A stretch of DNA of 54,377 bases, taken from assembly GCF_000310145.2 (NCBI RefSeq), contig NZ_AMXA01000025.1, positions 1 to 54,377 on the forward strand. The letters run 5' to 3'. This document shows positions 25,258 through 33,812 of this stretch, piece after piece. The notes under the pieces were generated by a model that made no database searches, was not told the origin of the DNA, and worked only from the letters and a program-made list of their open reading frames with translations. A program made the position numbers and the translations under genes. Numbering within the stretch: the stretch's first letter is position 1; every line of letters begins with the position of its first letter. Source of the stretch: Thauera sp. 28. Lineage in GTDB: Bacteria; Pseudomonadota; Gammaproteobacteria; Burkholderiales; Rhodocyclaceae.

Positions 25258-27755
25258 TGCAGCAGCAATCGGCACGACTCGAGACGCGCGCGGGTGAGGC
25301 ACTGACGTTCAAGGGCGCCCGCTTTGAAGGCAGCTTGCGCGGGACGCTCTTCGAGGCGAACCTCGAGCAGCGCTTTGCCAACCCCTTCGATTGCCATGTT
25401 GAGCTCGTCTACACCTTCCCGCTGCCCTGGGCGGCCGTGCTGCTCGGGGTCGAGGTCCAGATTGGCGATCGCCGCCTGTCCGGTGCGATCGTCGAGCGAA
25501 AGCAGGCTGAGCAGGGCTACGAGGACGCCATTGCCGAAGGCAACACCGCCATCCTGCTCGAGCAGAATTTCGATGGCAGCTACACGCTGAACCTGGGCAA
25601 CCTCGCACCCGGGGAGACCTGTGTGGTACGGCTACGCTACGCCCAGGTGCTCCAGTTCGAGCAACATGGCCTGCGCCTGGTGGTGCCCACCGTGATCGCC
25701 CCGCGTTATGGCGATCCGGTGGCCGATGCCGGCTTGAAGCCGCACCAGGTGGTCGAGCATGATCTGATGGTCGTGCATCCGTTCGAGCTCAGCCTGCGCG
25801 TCGAGGGCGCCCTCGCACGCGCCCGCATCGGCTCGCCGAGTCATCCGCTGTCGATGCGGCTCGAAGGCGAGGGCGAGACGACGACGATGCTCGTGTCGCT
25901 TGCGCGCGGTGGCCGCCTCGATCGCGACTTCATCCTGGTGCTCGATGAGGTTGCGCAGGATTCGCTCGCCCTGTGCGCGCAGGACACGCAGCACGCGGGC
26001 GCGGTCAGCGTGCTGGCGAGTTTTTGCCCGCGTGTGCCGGCGTCGGCTCATCCGCTTGCGGTGAAGATCCTGGTGGACTGCTCAGGCTCGATGCAGGGCG
26101 ACAGCATCGCCGCCGCGCGTCGTGCGCTGCAGGCCATCGTTGCCGGCCTGCGCGAGGGGGAGCGGTTCTCGCTGTCACGTTTCGGCAGCACTGTCGAGCA
26201 CCGCTCGCGCGCGCTGTGGCGAACGAGCCCCGCGACCCGGTTGGCCGGGCAGCGCTGGGCGGCACAGTTGCAAGCCGACCTGGGTGGGACCGAGATGGAG
26301 AAGGCGCTGGAGTCCACGCTGGCCCTGGCCGGCGATACCGACGCAAGCCCCGGCGCTGGCGAAGGTGCTGCGCCGGTCGATCTGCTCCTCATCACGGACG
26401 GACAGATCCACGCGATCGACCGCACGGTGGCGAAGGCGGGCGCGCTGGGTCACCGGGTGTTCGTGGTCGGTATCGGCAGCGCCCCGGCCGAGGGCATGCT
26501 GCGTCGCCTGGCCGACGAAACGGGCGGAGCGTGCGATTTCGTCGCACCCGGAGAGGCCGTGGAACCGGCCGTCCTGCGCATGTTTGCGCGCCTGCGCTCG
26601 CAGCGCATGGCGTCCCTGGCGCTTGCGTGGCCGGCCGGTGCGAAGCCCCTGTGGATGAGCGCGCTACCCGGCTCGGTGTTCGATGGTGACGCGGTGACCG
26701 TGTGGGCACGCTTTGCGCAGGAGCCGGACGGGGCGGTGCGTCTGGTCGGGACGCGCACGCACGCCGTGGCGCCCGAATCGCTGGGCGAGGCCTGCCTGAT
26801 TGCTGCCGAGCATGATGCAACGCTCAGCCGTATGGCCGTTGCCGCGCAGATCGAAACCCTGCTCGCGACCGAGGGCGCCCAATCGCATCAGGCGCTCGAA
26901 CTGGCTGTCGCCTATCAGCTGGTCAGCCCGCTGACACATTTCCTGCTCGTCGAAACACGTGCCGAAGCCGACAAGCCGGCGGACATGCCCGATCTCGTGA
27001 AGGTGCCCTCGATGCTGCCCGCCGGCTTTGGCGGGCTCGGCAGTCTCGACTTCTGCATCGACCCCTGCATGGCGCCGCTCACCGTGAATGAGGCGCCGGA
27101 GCACTACGGCTCGCCGGCTGCGGCAAGCGGTGCGCATTTCGACTTCGACGATCCCTTCGATGCGCCCGTGGTCCTGCGCTCGGGTCGACGCGCGGATCAC
27201 GGCGATTCGCCCAACAAGGCTGGGACCTATGACATCCCGGCTTTCCTGCGCCGAAGCTCGAACCAGGACGCCGGGCAGCCACCCCGGGACGATCCGCGTT
27301 ACTGGTGTGCCGAACCGCATTACGCAGGTCTCACTCCCCTGGGCCTGACACAGTGGCTGCGCAGTCACCCGCAGGCCGAATGGCCGCAAAGTTACTCTGA
27401 TCTGCGCCGAATCGGTGTCGGTGCTGCGGTGCTCGACTGGCTCGAGTTCGTGCTGGCTGAAGGGGAGGGCGAGGCCTTGGTGGTCGCCTGCTTCGTCCGG
27501 GCGATGGCGCAGCGCGATCTGCACGAAGCGCTGCTGTCGGACACCGGCGCGCTTGGTAGGCTCAAGGTTTTGGCACAACGCGTGACACCGGGTGTTGCAC
27601 AGAAGGTCATGCAACGTGATCCTGCGGCCGAGTCGATCCTTGCTCGCCTGCAGGTGTTTGTAAGCACGCTGCGGGCAGAGCGCTGGCCCGACTGCGTCTT
27701 TGCGCTCCAGGACGGGGCGTCGGCCCTCGAACAGTCGGGTGTCGGCGTTGGATAG
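25254..27755 (+). CDS. VIT and von Willebrand factor A domain protein
   Basis: An 833-residue protein. Residues about 1-130 form a VIT domain (VELVYTFPLPWAAVLLGVEV, then LEQNFDGSYTLNLGNLAPGE). A VWA domain follows with the metal-ion adhesion motif ILVDCSGSMQGDS (about 272-284) and LLLITDGQIH (about 378-387). The C-terminal third has no clear domain and includes a Pro/Asp-rich linker. There is no signal peptide, so despite resembling inter-alpha-trypsin-inhibitor and sortase-target proteins it should be cytoplasmic. VWA domains mediate Mg-dependent protein contacts. It is coupled to the MerR-like gene and followed 26 bases later by rtcB, so one transcript is likely. Function unknown. Confidence 0.85.
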   Translation: MMQQQSARLETRAGEALTFKGARFEGSLRGTLFEANLEQRFANPFDCHVELVYTFPLPWAAVLLGVEVQIGDRRLSGAIVERKQAEQGYEDAIAEGNTAILLEQNFDGSYTLNLGNLAPGETCVVRLRYAQVLQFEQHGLRLVVPTVIAPRYGDPVADAGLKPHQVVEHDLMVVHPFELSLRVEGALARARIGSPSHPLSMRLEGEGETTTMLVSLARGGRLDRDFILVLDEVAQDSLALCAQDTQHAGAVSVLASFCPRVPASAHPLAVKILVDCSGSMQGDSIAAARRALQAIVAGLREGERFSLSRFGSTVEHRSRALWRTSPATRLAGQRWAAQLQADLGGTEMEKALESTLALAGDTDASPGAGEGAAPVDLLLITDGQIHAIDRTVAKAGALGHRVFVVGIGSAPAEGMLRRLADETGGACDFVAPGEAVEPAVLRMFARLRSQRMASLALAWPAGAKPLWMSALPGSVFDGDAVTVWARFAQEPDGAVRLVGTRTHAVAPESLGEACLIAAEHDATLSRMAVAAQIETLLATEGAQSHQALELAVAYQLVSPLTHFLLVETRAEADKPADMPDLVKVPSMLPAGFGGLGSLDFCIDPCMAPLTVNEAPEHYGSPAAASGAHFDFDDPFDAPVVLRSGRRADHGDSPNKAGTYDIPAFLRRSSNQDAGQPPRDDPRYWCAEPHYAGLTPLGLTQWLRSHPQAEWPQSYSDLRRIGVGAAVLDWLEFVLAEGEGEALVVACFVRAMAQRDLHEALLSDTGALGRLKVLAQRVTPGVAQKVMQRDPAAESILARLQVFVSTLRAERWPDCVFALQDGASALEQSGVGVG

Positions 27756-27781
27756 AGGCAGGGAAACGTAAGGGAGCAGCC

Positions 27782-28978
27782 ATGCCCGTGAAGACCGTCC
27801 TCGACGGCAGCGCCGTACCGGTCAGGATCTGGACCGACGACATCGACGAGGGCTCGAAGGCACAGCTTGCCAACATCGCGAGCCTGCCCTTCATCCACCA
27901 CCATGTCGCCGCGATGCCCGACGTGCACCTGGGCATCGGCGCGACGATCGGCTCGGTCATCGCCACCCACCGGGCCATCATCCCGGCGGCGGTGGGTGTC
28001 GACATCGGCTGCGGCATGGTCGCCGCGCGGCTGTCGCTCACCGCCAACGACATCGACGAGAAGCGGCTGAAGAAGGTGTTCGACCAGATCAGCCGCGACG
28101 TGCCGGTCGGTCGAGACCAGCATGCGGACGGTCGCGTACTGGTCGACGCGGTGCGCCCCTTCGAGGCCGGCCTCAAGGCCCTGACCGAGCGCCACCCGCA
28201 ACTGCTCAAGGCCTTCGGCAAGTTCTCCAAGTGGGCGAACCAGATGGGCACGCTCGGCGGTGGCAACCACTTCATCGAGGTCTGCCTGGACGAGCACGAG
28301 CAAGTCTGGGTGATGCTGCACTCGGGCAGCCGTGGCATCGGTAACGCCATCGCGACGTACTTCATCGAGCTGGCGAGAAAGGACACGGCGCGCCACATGA
28401 TCGACCTGCCCGATCGCGACCTGGCCTACTTTGCCGAGGGCAGCGAGCACTTCGCCGATTACGTCGAGGCGGTGCATTGGGCGCAGGAGTATGCGATGGC
28501 CAACCGCCAGGCGATGCTCGATCTGGTGCTCGCGGGGCTGGCGCGCCACCTGCCGCCGTTTACGGTCACGACCGAGGTGGTGAACTGCCACCACAACTAT
28601 GTCGCCCGCGAGCACCACTACGGCGCCGATGTCTGGGTGACGCGCAAGGGCGCGATCCGGGCGGGGCAGGGGGAACTCGGCATCGTCCCCGGCAGCATGG
28701 GCGCGCGCAGCTACATCGTGCGCGGCAAGGGCAACGCGGAGAGTTTCTGTTCCAGTGCGCACGGCGCCGGCCGGCGCATGAGCCGCACGGCGGCGACCAA
28801 ACGCTTCACCGAGGCCGATCTCGCACGCCAGACCGAAGGGGTGATCTGCCGCAAGGACAAGGGCGTGGTCGATGAGATTCCCGGTGCGTACAAGGACATC
28901 GACGAAGTGATGGCCAACCAGCGCGACCTGACCGAGATCCTGCATAGATTGAAGCAGGTGGTGTGCGTGAAGGGGTAG
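27782..28978 (+). CDS. rtcB: RtcB RNA ligase
   Basis: A 398-residue 3'-phosphate RNA ligase of the RtcB family. Metal and GTP site motifs are present: GVDIGCGMVAARL (about residues 72-84, with the conserved Asp and Cys), GGGNHFIEV, HSGSRGIGN, and AHGAGRRMSR (about 324-333), whose His is the residue that forms the GMP intermediate. RtcB joins RNA ends carrying 3'-phosphate or 2',3'-cyclic phosphate to 5'-OH, as made by toxin ribonucleases. A ribosome-binding site AAGGGAG precedes the ATG. No rtcA is nearby; the MerR-like regulator upstream is not the usual RtcR. Full length. Confidence 0.95.
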   Translation: MPVKTVLDGSAVPVRIWTDDIDEGSKAQLANIASLPFIHHHVAAMPDVHLGIGATIGSVIATHRAIIPAAVGVDIGCGMVAARLSLTANDIDEKRLKKVFDQISRDVPVGRDQHADGRVLVDAVRPFEAGLKALTERHPQLLKAFGKFSKWANQMGTLGGGNHFIEVCLDEHEQVWVMLHSGSRGIGNAIATYFIELARKDTARHMIDLPDRDLAYFAEGSEHFADYVEAVHWAQEYAMANRQAMLDLVLAGLARHLPPFTVTTEVVNCHHNYVAREHHYGADVWVTRKGAIRAGQGELGIVPGSMGARSYIVRGKGNAESFCSSAHGAGRRMSRTAATKRFTEADLARQTEGVICRKDKGVVDEIPGAYKDIDEVMANQRDLTEILHRLKQVVCVKG

Positions 28979-29063
28979 GGGGCGACGGCGCGTCAGGCAA
29001 TCTCTCACATCGCATGTCTTTCTTGAATTGATGCGGGATGCAAGCCGCTCATAGAATCCGCGC

Positions 29064-29654
29064 ATGAGCACCCCACACCTCGATCGGCTTCTCTTCATGC
29101 AGGGCGGCCAGTGTTTCTTCTGCCGGCAGCCCTTACCTCGTGGTGAGGCCTCGATCGAGCATCTGGTGGCCAGCGCCAACGGGGGCACGAACAGCGAGGA
29201 CAACTGTGTCGCCTGCTGCCGTACCCTCAACAGCCTGCTCGGATCGAAGTCGATCAAGGAGAAGCTGCAGATCGTGCTGAATCAGCGCGGCGACTTCCGC
29301 TGCCCCCGGCCGCGCGAGTCCGATCCCGCACCAGGTGCGCTTCCGCTGGCTGAGGGCGAAAACCCGACCCCACCGGTCGTGAAGCCGCCCGCTGTCGCCG
29401 TCACCGCGCCTGCAGCGGCCGCGCCGACCCGGGACACACATCAGGAGCGGCTTGCGCTCGTCCTCGCGGACCTTCGCAAGCGCGGCAACTCGCGACCGCG
29501 CAAGGAGGCGACCCTGATGACGACGATCCAGGCCCTGATCAAGCAGCGTACGAACCAACCGATCTCCGACGCCAACCTGAAGAAGCTGCTTGCCGAACTT
29601 CAGCAGCGCGGTCAGGTGACGATCGCGGAGGGGAAGGTTGCCTACAAACTCTGA
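29064..29654 (+). CDS. HNH nuclease-like protein with C-terminal winged-helix segment
   Basis: A 196-residue protein. The N-terminal part carries an HNH-like zinc-finger pattern: CFFCRQPL, SIEHLVASANGG with the central His, then DNCVACCRTLN (residues about 17-60). A Pro/Ala-rich linker follows. The C-terminal 60 residues (TMTTIQALIK, ISDANLKKLLAELQQRGQVT) look like a winged helix for DNA binding. The -10-like box TAGAAT lies only six bases before the ATG, with TTGATG 18 bases further up, so the mRNA may be leaderless. It overlaps the next gene by 17 bases. Role unknown. Confidence 0.75.
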   Translation: MSTPHLDRLLFMQGGQCFFCRQPLPRGEASIEHLVASANGGTNSEDNCVACCRTLNSLLGSKSIKEKLQIVLNQRGDFRCPRPRESDPAPGALPLAEGENPTPPVVKPPAVAVTAPAAAAPTRDTHQERLALVLADLRKRGNSRPRKEATLMTTIQALIKQRTNQPISDANLKKLLAELQQRGQVTIAEGKVAYKL

Positions 29655-30357
29655 TCCCAACACTGCCGTCGCGGCGGGCGATGGGGTGCGGCTGGATGCC
29701 GACAACCTGGTGCAGCGTGTCGCCGCCCGCATCCAGTCCCGGTTCGCCGAGGAGGCCTCGGGCCATGACTGGCACCACATCCACCGTGTCTGGCGCCTGG
29801 CCCGGAAGATCGCGGTGGCCGAGGGGGCAAGGCTCGACGTGGTCGAGTTGGCCGCGCTCGTCCATGACATTGCCGACTGGAAGTTCCACGGCGGTGACGA
29901 CGCCATCGGGCCACGCGAGGCAGAGCGGCTGCTGCGCGAGGAAGGCGCCGGCGACGACCTCGTTGAGCCGGTCGTCGAGATCGTGGCGACGATCTCGTTC
30001 AAAGGCGCAGGGGTCCGGCAGCCCATGCGGACGCTCGAGGGGCAGTGCGTCCAGGATGCCGACCGGCTCGATGCGATCGGAGCGATCGGTATCGCCCGCT
30101 GTTTCGCATACGGTGGCCATGCGGGACGCCTGATGTACCACCCCGAGGTGCCGCCTGTCCTGCATGCGACCGCTGATGCCTACAAGGCTGCGAAGGGGGC
30201 AAGCATCAATCACTTCTACGAGAAGCTCTTCTTGCTGAAGGATCGCATGAACACCGCGACGGGACGCCTGCTCGCGGAGGAGCGACACCAGTTCATGGCG
30301 TCCTTCGTCGAGCGCTTCCTTGATGAGTGGGACTCGGGCGAGGGGCTCACTCCCTGA
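29638..30357 (+). CDS. HD-domain phosphohydrolase
   Basis: A 239-residue HD-superfamily hydrolase. Metal ligands are at GHDWHHIHRVWRLA (first His), ALVHDIADWKF (the HD pair, about residues 79-89) and VQDADRLDAIGAIGIAR (last Asp). This pattern matches the YedJ-like group of uncharacterised phosphohydrolases. I chose the TTG at 29638, which follows GGAGGGGAAGG and overlaps the end of the HNH gene; a GTG at 29686 is an alternative. Substrate is likely a nucleotide or related phosphate compound, unproven. Confidence 0.85.
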   Translation: MPTNSDPNTAVAAGDGVRLDADNLVQRVAARIQSRFAEEASGHDWHHIHRVWRLARKIAVAEGARLDVVELAALVHDIADWKFHGGDDAIGPREAERLLREEGAGDDLVEPVVEIVATISFKGAGVRQPMRTLEGQCVQDADRLDAIGAIGIARCFAYGGHAGRLMYHPEVPPVLHATADAYKAAKGASINHFYEKLFLLKDRMNTATGRLLAEERHQFMASFVERFLDEWDSGEGLTP

Positions 30358-30406
30358 GCCTGGTGCGCTGTACTGTCGCTGCACCACACCCAGATTGGAG
30401 CAATAG

Positions 30407-31186
30407 ATGCTCGGCGCCATCATCGGGGACATCGTCGGTTCGGTGTACGAGTTCCGTAACCACCGCTCGAAGGTCTTCGAACCCTTCTTTCATCCGAACG
30501 CGTTCTATACCGATGACACCATCTGCACGGTCGCGGTGGCCGATGCGCTGGTGAACAATCGCCATCCGGCGCAGGCCCTTAAGGATTGGGGCCGGCGCTA
30601 CTGGGACAACGGCGGTTGGGGACAGCGCTTTGCGATGTGGTTGGCCTCCGATGAGCTCGACCCGTATGGCAGCTTCGGAAACGGCGCCGCGATGCGCGTG
30701 GCGCCGGCGGGGCTGCTAGCGAGCAGCGTCGATGAGGCAATTTCGATGGCGCGTAAGGTCACCGAAGTTACCCACGATCACCCGGAAGGGCTCAAGGGTG
30801 CTGAAGCGACGGCGCTCGCGGTCTTCCTCGCCCGCCAGCGTGTCACGCCCGCCAACATCCGCTATGCGATTGTCGAGCGCTACGGTTACGACCTCGACCG
30901 GACGCCCGACGACATCCGGCCGGATTACCGCTTCAACGAAACCTGCCAGGAAACCGTACCGCAGGCGCTGGTCTGCGCGCTCACTGCAACGAGTTACGAG
31001 GACGCGATTCGGAATGCGATTTCGATTGGCGGTGACAGCGACACCGTGGCCGCCATTGCCGGTGGGGTGGCGGAGGCGATGTTCGGGATCCCTGACGAAG
31101 TCGCCCATCAGGGGTGGCGCTTCTTGCCGCAGGAGATGCGTGCCGTTTTGAAAGCGCTGTATCGTACGGCTGGTGCGGACTTCTGA
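30407..31186 (+). CDS. ADP-ribosylglycohydrolase family protein
   Basis: A 259-residue protein of the DraG/ADP-ribosylglycohydrolase family. MLGAIIGDIVGSVYEF is the typical N-terminus; FYTDDTICTVAVADAL (about residues 44-59) and GGDSDTVAAIAGGVAEAMFG (about 206-225) hold the Asp and Thr residues that bind the two Mg ions. The family removes ADP-ribose from modified arginine in proteins or from nucleic acids. It follows the HD hydrolase by 49 bases. Length is normal. The nitrogenase regulator role of DraG itself should not be assumed, since no nif gene or draT is nearby. Confidence 0.9.
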   Translation: MLGAIIGDIVGSVYEFRNHRSKVFEPFFHPNAFYTDDTICTVAVADALVNNRHPAQALKDWGRRYWDNGGWGQRFAMWLASDELDPYGSFGNGAAMRVAPAGLLASSVDEAISMARKVTEVTHDHPEGLKGAEATALAVFLARQRVTPANIRYAIVERYGYDLDRTPDDIRPDYRFNETCQETVPQALVCALTATSYEDAIRNAISIGGDSDTVAAIAGGVAEAMFGIPDEVAHQGWRFLPQEMRAVLKALYRTAGADF

Positions 31187-31210
31187 ATCAGACGGTACGC
31201 ACATAGAAAA

Positions 31211-31246
31211 ACGGCCGGTGCACTCAATAGTGAGTGCACCGGCCGT
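31211..31246. terminator. Intrinsic terminator between convergent genes
   Basis: A perfect 16-bp stem (31211-31226 pairing with 31231-31246) closes an ATAG loop; the arms begin ACGGCCGGTGCACTCA. On the minus strand the stem runs into TTTTTC, so it terminates the hns-like transcript best. It also ends just after the plus-strand ADP-ribosylglycohydrolase gene and may serve both directions. Confidence 0.85.
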
Positions 31247-31289
31247 CCTTCAGGCGAACGCAGCCAGCCTGGGAGCTTCATTTGCTTCT

Positions 31290-31565
31290 TCAGACTGCAA
31301 AATCCTCGCGGTTCTTGCCCTCGAGCCAACGCGGAGCGCGCCCACGACCGGTCCAAGTTTCGCCCGTTTCCGGGTTACGGTACTTGACTGCCACTGCCTT
31401 TACACTGGACTTCTGCTTGCCGAAAAGCTCGTCCACCGTAAGGTCGAAGGTACCAATCAGGCTGCGGGCATTCTGTAGGGCATCCGCGCGCTCAGCTTTC
31501 TTGATCTGAGCGATCTGTTGTTCGAGGGCTTCTTTTTGAGCAAGGAGTTCTTGAAGGGACGTCAT
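31290..31565 (-). CDS. H-NS family nucleoid protein
   Basis: A 91-residue H-NS/BpH3-like protein. The N-terminal half is a coiled coil for oligomer formation (LLAQKEALEQQIAQIKKAER). The C-terminus has the DNA-binding domain with KYRNPETGETWTGRGRAPRW, which holds the T-W-x-G-R-G-R core that reads the minor groove of AT-rich DNA. Such proteins silence acquired genes, and this one sits in an island full of foreign modules. It ends in the strong terminator at 31211-31246 and is transcribed in the same direction as the umu operon upstream, 72 bases away, but probably from its own promoter. Confidence 0.93.
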   Translation of the reverse strand: MTSLQELLAQKEALEQQIAQIKKAERADALQNARSLIGTFDLTVDELFGKQKSSVKAVAVKYRNPETGETWTGRGRAPRWLEGKNREDFAV

Positions 31566-31637
31566 TATTCTCTCGTGGTGAATCTGGAAAGGGTTACTCC
31601 GTTTAAGGAGTCAAGCGAGAGATTAACACGTCTTTTC

Positions 31638-32093
31638 TTAAGTCGGGAGGCGCTTGAATTTTCCAATGACGACTCCCCAGACTTCCAGCTCGTTTCCCTC
31701 CTTCAACGTTAAAGGTGGGTATTTTGGATTTCCGGCCAGAAGCATCACATGGTCATCCCTTATTGAAAGCCTCTTTACGAGCCGCTCGCCGTTCACAAAA
31801 GCCACCACGAGGTGACCGTGTGCGGGTTCAATGCTTCGATCAACGACGAGAATATCACCCTCGAAAATGTCTGCTTCTTCCATCGAATCGCCTTTGACGG
31901 TGAAGAAGAAGGTCGAAACAGGGTTGCGCACGAGGTACTCGTTGATGTCCAGACGCTTCTGCGCGTAGTCCTCTGCCGGTGATGGAAAACCTGCGGAAAC
32001 AGGCGTTGCCCCGATCGGGATGAACATCGCCGGAGAGTCGAGCGCGGCCAAGAGGAACTCTTCGTCGATAGGGGAGGGACTCACGAACATCAT
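31638..32093 (-). CDS. umuD: UmuD-like SOS S24 peptidase
   Basis: A 151-residue UmuD protein. The self-cleavage site is VSAGFPSPAEDY, with cleavage expected between Ala and Gly. The catalytic Ser is in FFTVKGDSMEEADI and the Lys in GERLVKRLSI, both in the normal S24/LexA-like spacing. After RecA-stimulated cleavage UmuD' joins UmuC to form polymerase V. It is unusual that umuD lies downstream of umuC (51-bp gap); in most bacteria umuD comes first. The ATG is preceded by AAAGAAG. No separate LexA box is evident in the gap, so expression should depend on the promoter at about 33.7 kb. Confidence 0.93.
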   Translation of the reverse strand: MMFVSPSPIDEEFLLAALDSPAMFIPIGATPVSAGFPSPAEDYAQKRLDINEYLVRNPVSTFFFTVKGDSMEEADIFEGDILVVDRSIEPAHGHLVVAFVNGERLVKRLSIRDDHVMLLAGNPKYPPLTLKEGNELEVWGVVIGKFKRLPT

Positions 32094-32144
32094 TCTTCTT
32101 TGTTCTCGGGTGCCAGTGTAGGGACGCCTTCCGGGCTAGCCGTT

Positions 32145-33434
32145 TTAGAGGGCCAGGGCGGTCGGTAGGTCGCTCCAGGAGGTGGTGTAAGCGGGAGAAA
32201 GTCGATCGCGCCGCATTTGCCATCCGGCCCGGTGGCCGGCGGCAGATGCTCTTACCGTCCCGCGTCCCCATTTCCGGTTGATCTCATCCATCGCCAGCAT
32301 GGCAGCCTGTCGGCGTGCATCCTGGGGCGGGAGACCGAACAGGTTGGCCTGCTGCGCCGTTGTGGGTCGAAGTTCGGACAGCATGATCCCGGCTTTGTGG
32401 TAAGCGAACCCAGGTCGGAATATGTCGTCCAGAATCCGGTGAGCCACTGCGATCAGGTGCAGGGTGTCGCTTGTCGGGGTGGCAAGGGGCAGGGTGACCG
32501 TTCGCTGGTATTGAGGTTCGGCGGGTTTGAAGGCATTGGTACGGATCATCACCGTCAGGGCTCCGGCCTCGTCGCCTTGGAAGCGGAGCTTTTCGGCGGC
32601 ACGGCTGACGTGATGAGCGAGGGCTTCACGAAGGTCCTCAACATCGAACACCAGGCTGCCGAACGATCGGCTGGCCATGATCTGCTGCTTCGGTGGCGTG
32701 ACCGCCTCGAGCGACAGACAAGAGGCGCCGTTCAGTTCTCGCACGGTACGGGACAAGACTACGGAGAACTGCTCACGGATCCAGACTGGATCGGATCGGC
32801 GTAATGCTTCCACTGTTTCGATTCCCATCTCGGACAACCGAGTTGCGATTCGGCGGCCCACACCCCAGACCTCGTCGACCGGGGTTTCCGAGAAAAGGTG
32901 CGCCAGTGTGGGTTCGTCGAGCGACATGAGATCGCACACGCCTTCAAAAGAAGGGCGCTTCTTTGCGAAGTGATTAGCGAGCTTTGCCAAGGTTTTCGTT
33001 GGCCCGATCCCCACGCACACCGGCAACCCGACCCAGCGCGCGACGCGTTTGCGGATCTGGCACGCGTAGGTCACGAGATCAAGGTGCCGGAATCCGCTCA
33101 GATCGAGGAAGGACTCGTCGATGCTGTAGACCTCGAGGTCCGGCGTGAAGGCACTCAAAACCTCCACGACCCGGTTGCTCATGTCCGCATACAGCGCATA
33201 GTTCGAGGACAGAGCGACCACCCCTTGCGATTCGGCGGTCGCCGCGATCTTGAACCAAGGTACGCCCATCGCAATCCCGATCGCCTTTGCCTCGGCTGAC
33301 CGCGCAACGACGCAGCCGTCGTTGTTAGAGAGCACTACCACTGGCCTTCCGGCCAGCGTCGGTGCGAACAGCTTCTCGCATGAGGCGTAGAAATTGTTGC
33401 AGTCCACGAGGGCAAAGCGGCGCGCTTCTGCCAT
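32145..33434 (-). CDS. umuC: UmuC-like Y-family DNA polymerase
   Basis: A 429-residue polymerase V catalytic subunit. ATG at 33434 gives MAEARRFALVDCNNFYASCE, holding the first catalytic Asp of Y-family polymerases; an upstream in-frame extension is unlikely. EVYSIDESFLDLSG (about residues 96-109) has the other acidic pair, followed by the helix-hairpin-helix and little-finger domains. Length is normal. It is the middle gene of the operon zinc-ribbon protein, umuC, umuD, under the LexA-like site at 33703-33718. It carries out error-prone translesion synthesis in the SOS response. Confidence 0.94.
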   Translation of the reverse strand: MAEARRFALVDCNNFYASCEKLFAPTLAGRPVVVLSNNDGCVVARSAEAKAIGIAMGVPWFKIAATAESQGVVALSSNYALYADMSNRVVEVLSAFTPDLEVYSIDESFLDLSGFRHLDLVTYACQIRKRVARWVGLPVCVGIGPTKTLAKLANHFAKKRPSFEGVCDLMSLDEPTLAHLFSETPVDEVWGVGRRIATRLSEMGIETVEALRRSDPVWIREQFSVVLSRTVRELNGASCLSLEAVTPPKQQIMASRSFGSLVFDVEDLREALAHHVSRAAEKLRFQGDEAGALTVMIRTNAFKPAEPQYQRTVTLPLATPTSDTLHLIAVAHRILDDIFRPGFAYHKAGIMLSELRPTTAQQANLFGLPPQDARRQAAMLAMDEINRKWGRGTVRASAAGHRAGWQMRRDRLSPAYTTSWSDLPTALAL

Positions 33435-33450
33435 TGGCCTTCCCGGGCGA

Positions 33451-33684
33451 TCAGGCGTGAAGCGGTTCGGCTGCGTTGGCCTCATGGGCGCCCTGGACTA
33501 TAGCGGTCAGTTTGAGGCTCGATGCCGTCATGCAGGCCTCATCATCTGTCATCAACAGGGTGTGATCGCACTCCGGGCAGATGCGCCAGGTGTGTTGGCC
33601 GTCAAAGGCGAACTCATAGCGTGCCAGGGCGACAGGGGTGTGGCAGAACGGGCAGGTCTGGTGCGAGGGAGGGGCGGTCTTCAT
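33451..33684 (-). CDS. Small zinc-ribbon protein in the umu operon
   Basis: A 77-residue protein with ATG at 33684, preceded by AGAGGAG. Two Cys pairs, CPFC (about residues 11-14) and CPEC (about 36-39), 24 residues apart, form a likely zinc ribbon. It lies 16 bases upstream of umuC in the same operon and just downstream of the LexA-like box, so it should be SOS-induced. A zinc-ribbon partner for UmuC is not part of the standard pathway. I do not recognise the family. It may help polymerase V bind DNA or other proteins; that is speculation. Confidence 0.75.
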   Translation of the reverse strand: MKTAPPSHQTCPFCHTPVALARYEFAFDGQHTWRICPECDHTLLMTDDEACMTASSLKLTAIVQGAHEANAAEPLHA

Positions 33685-33702
33685 GATGTTCTCCTCTTGA
33701 AA

Positions 33703-33718
33703 GTGTATTTTTGTACAG
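33703..33718 (-). promoter_or_regulatory. LexA (SOS) box for the umu operon
   Basis: On the minus strand the site reads CTGTACAAAAATACAC, which matches the CTGT-N8-ACAG LexA consensus with one mismatch in the last base. It sits 18 bases upstream of the zinc-ribbon gene start and just before AAGAGGAG. This fits repression of the whole umu operon by LexA. Confidence 0.7.
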
Positions 33719-33812
33719 TTTCTGGAGAACGGCAAGGAGCCTGCGGTTCGAGGGCCACGGGTGAGGGCTGCCGCGAGCCTGTGGCGACCTCAACGCCTGT
33801 CGTAGTGAGCCA

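Noticed and set aside
27392-29257. A 621-codon minus-strand frame across the VIT/VWA gene and rtcB
   Set aside because: Spans two well-supported genes in the opposite direction, with no recognisable motif.
32145-33485. Longer umuC start at 33485
   Set aside because: The upstream extension lacks family similarity and overlaps the zinc-ribbon gene; ATG 33434 gives the normal N-terminus.
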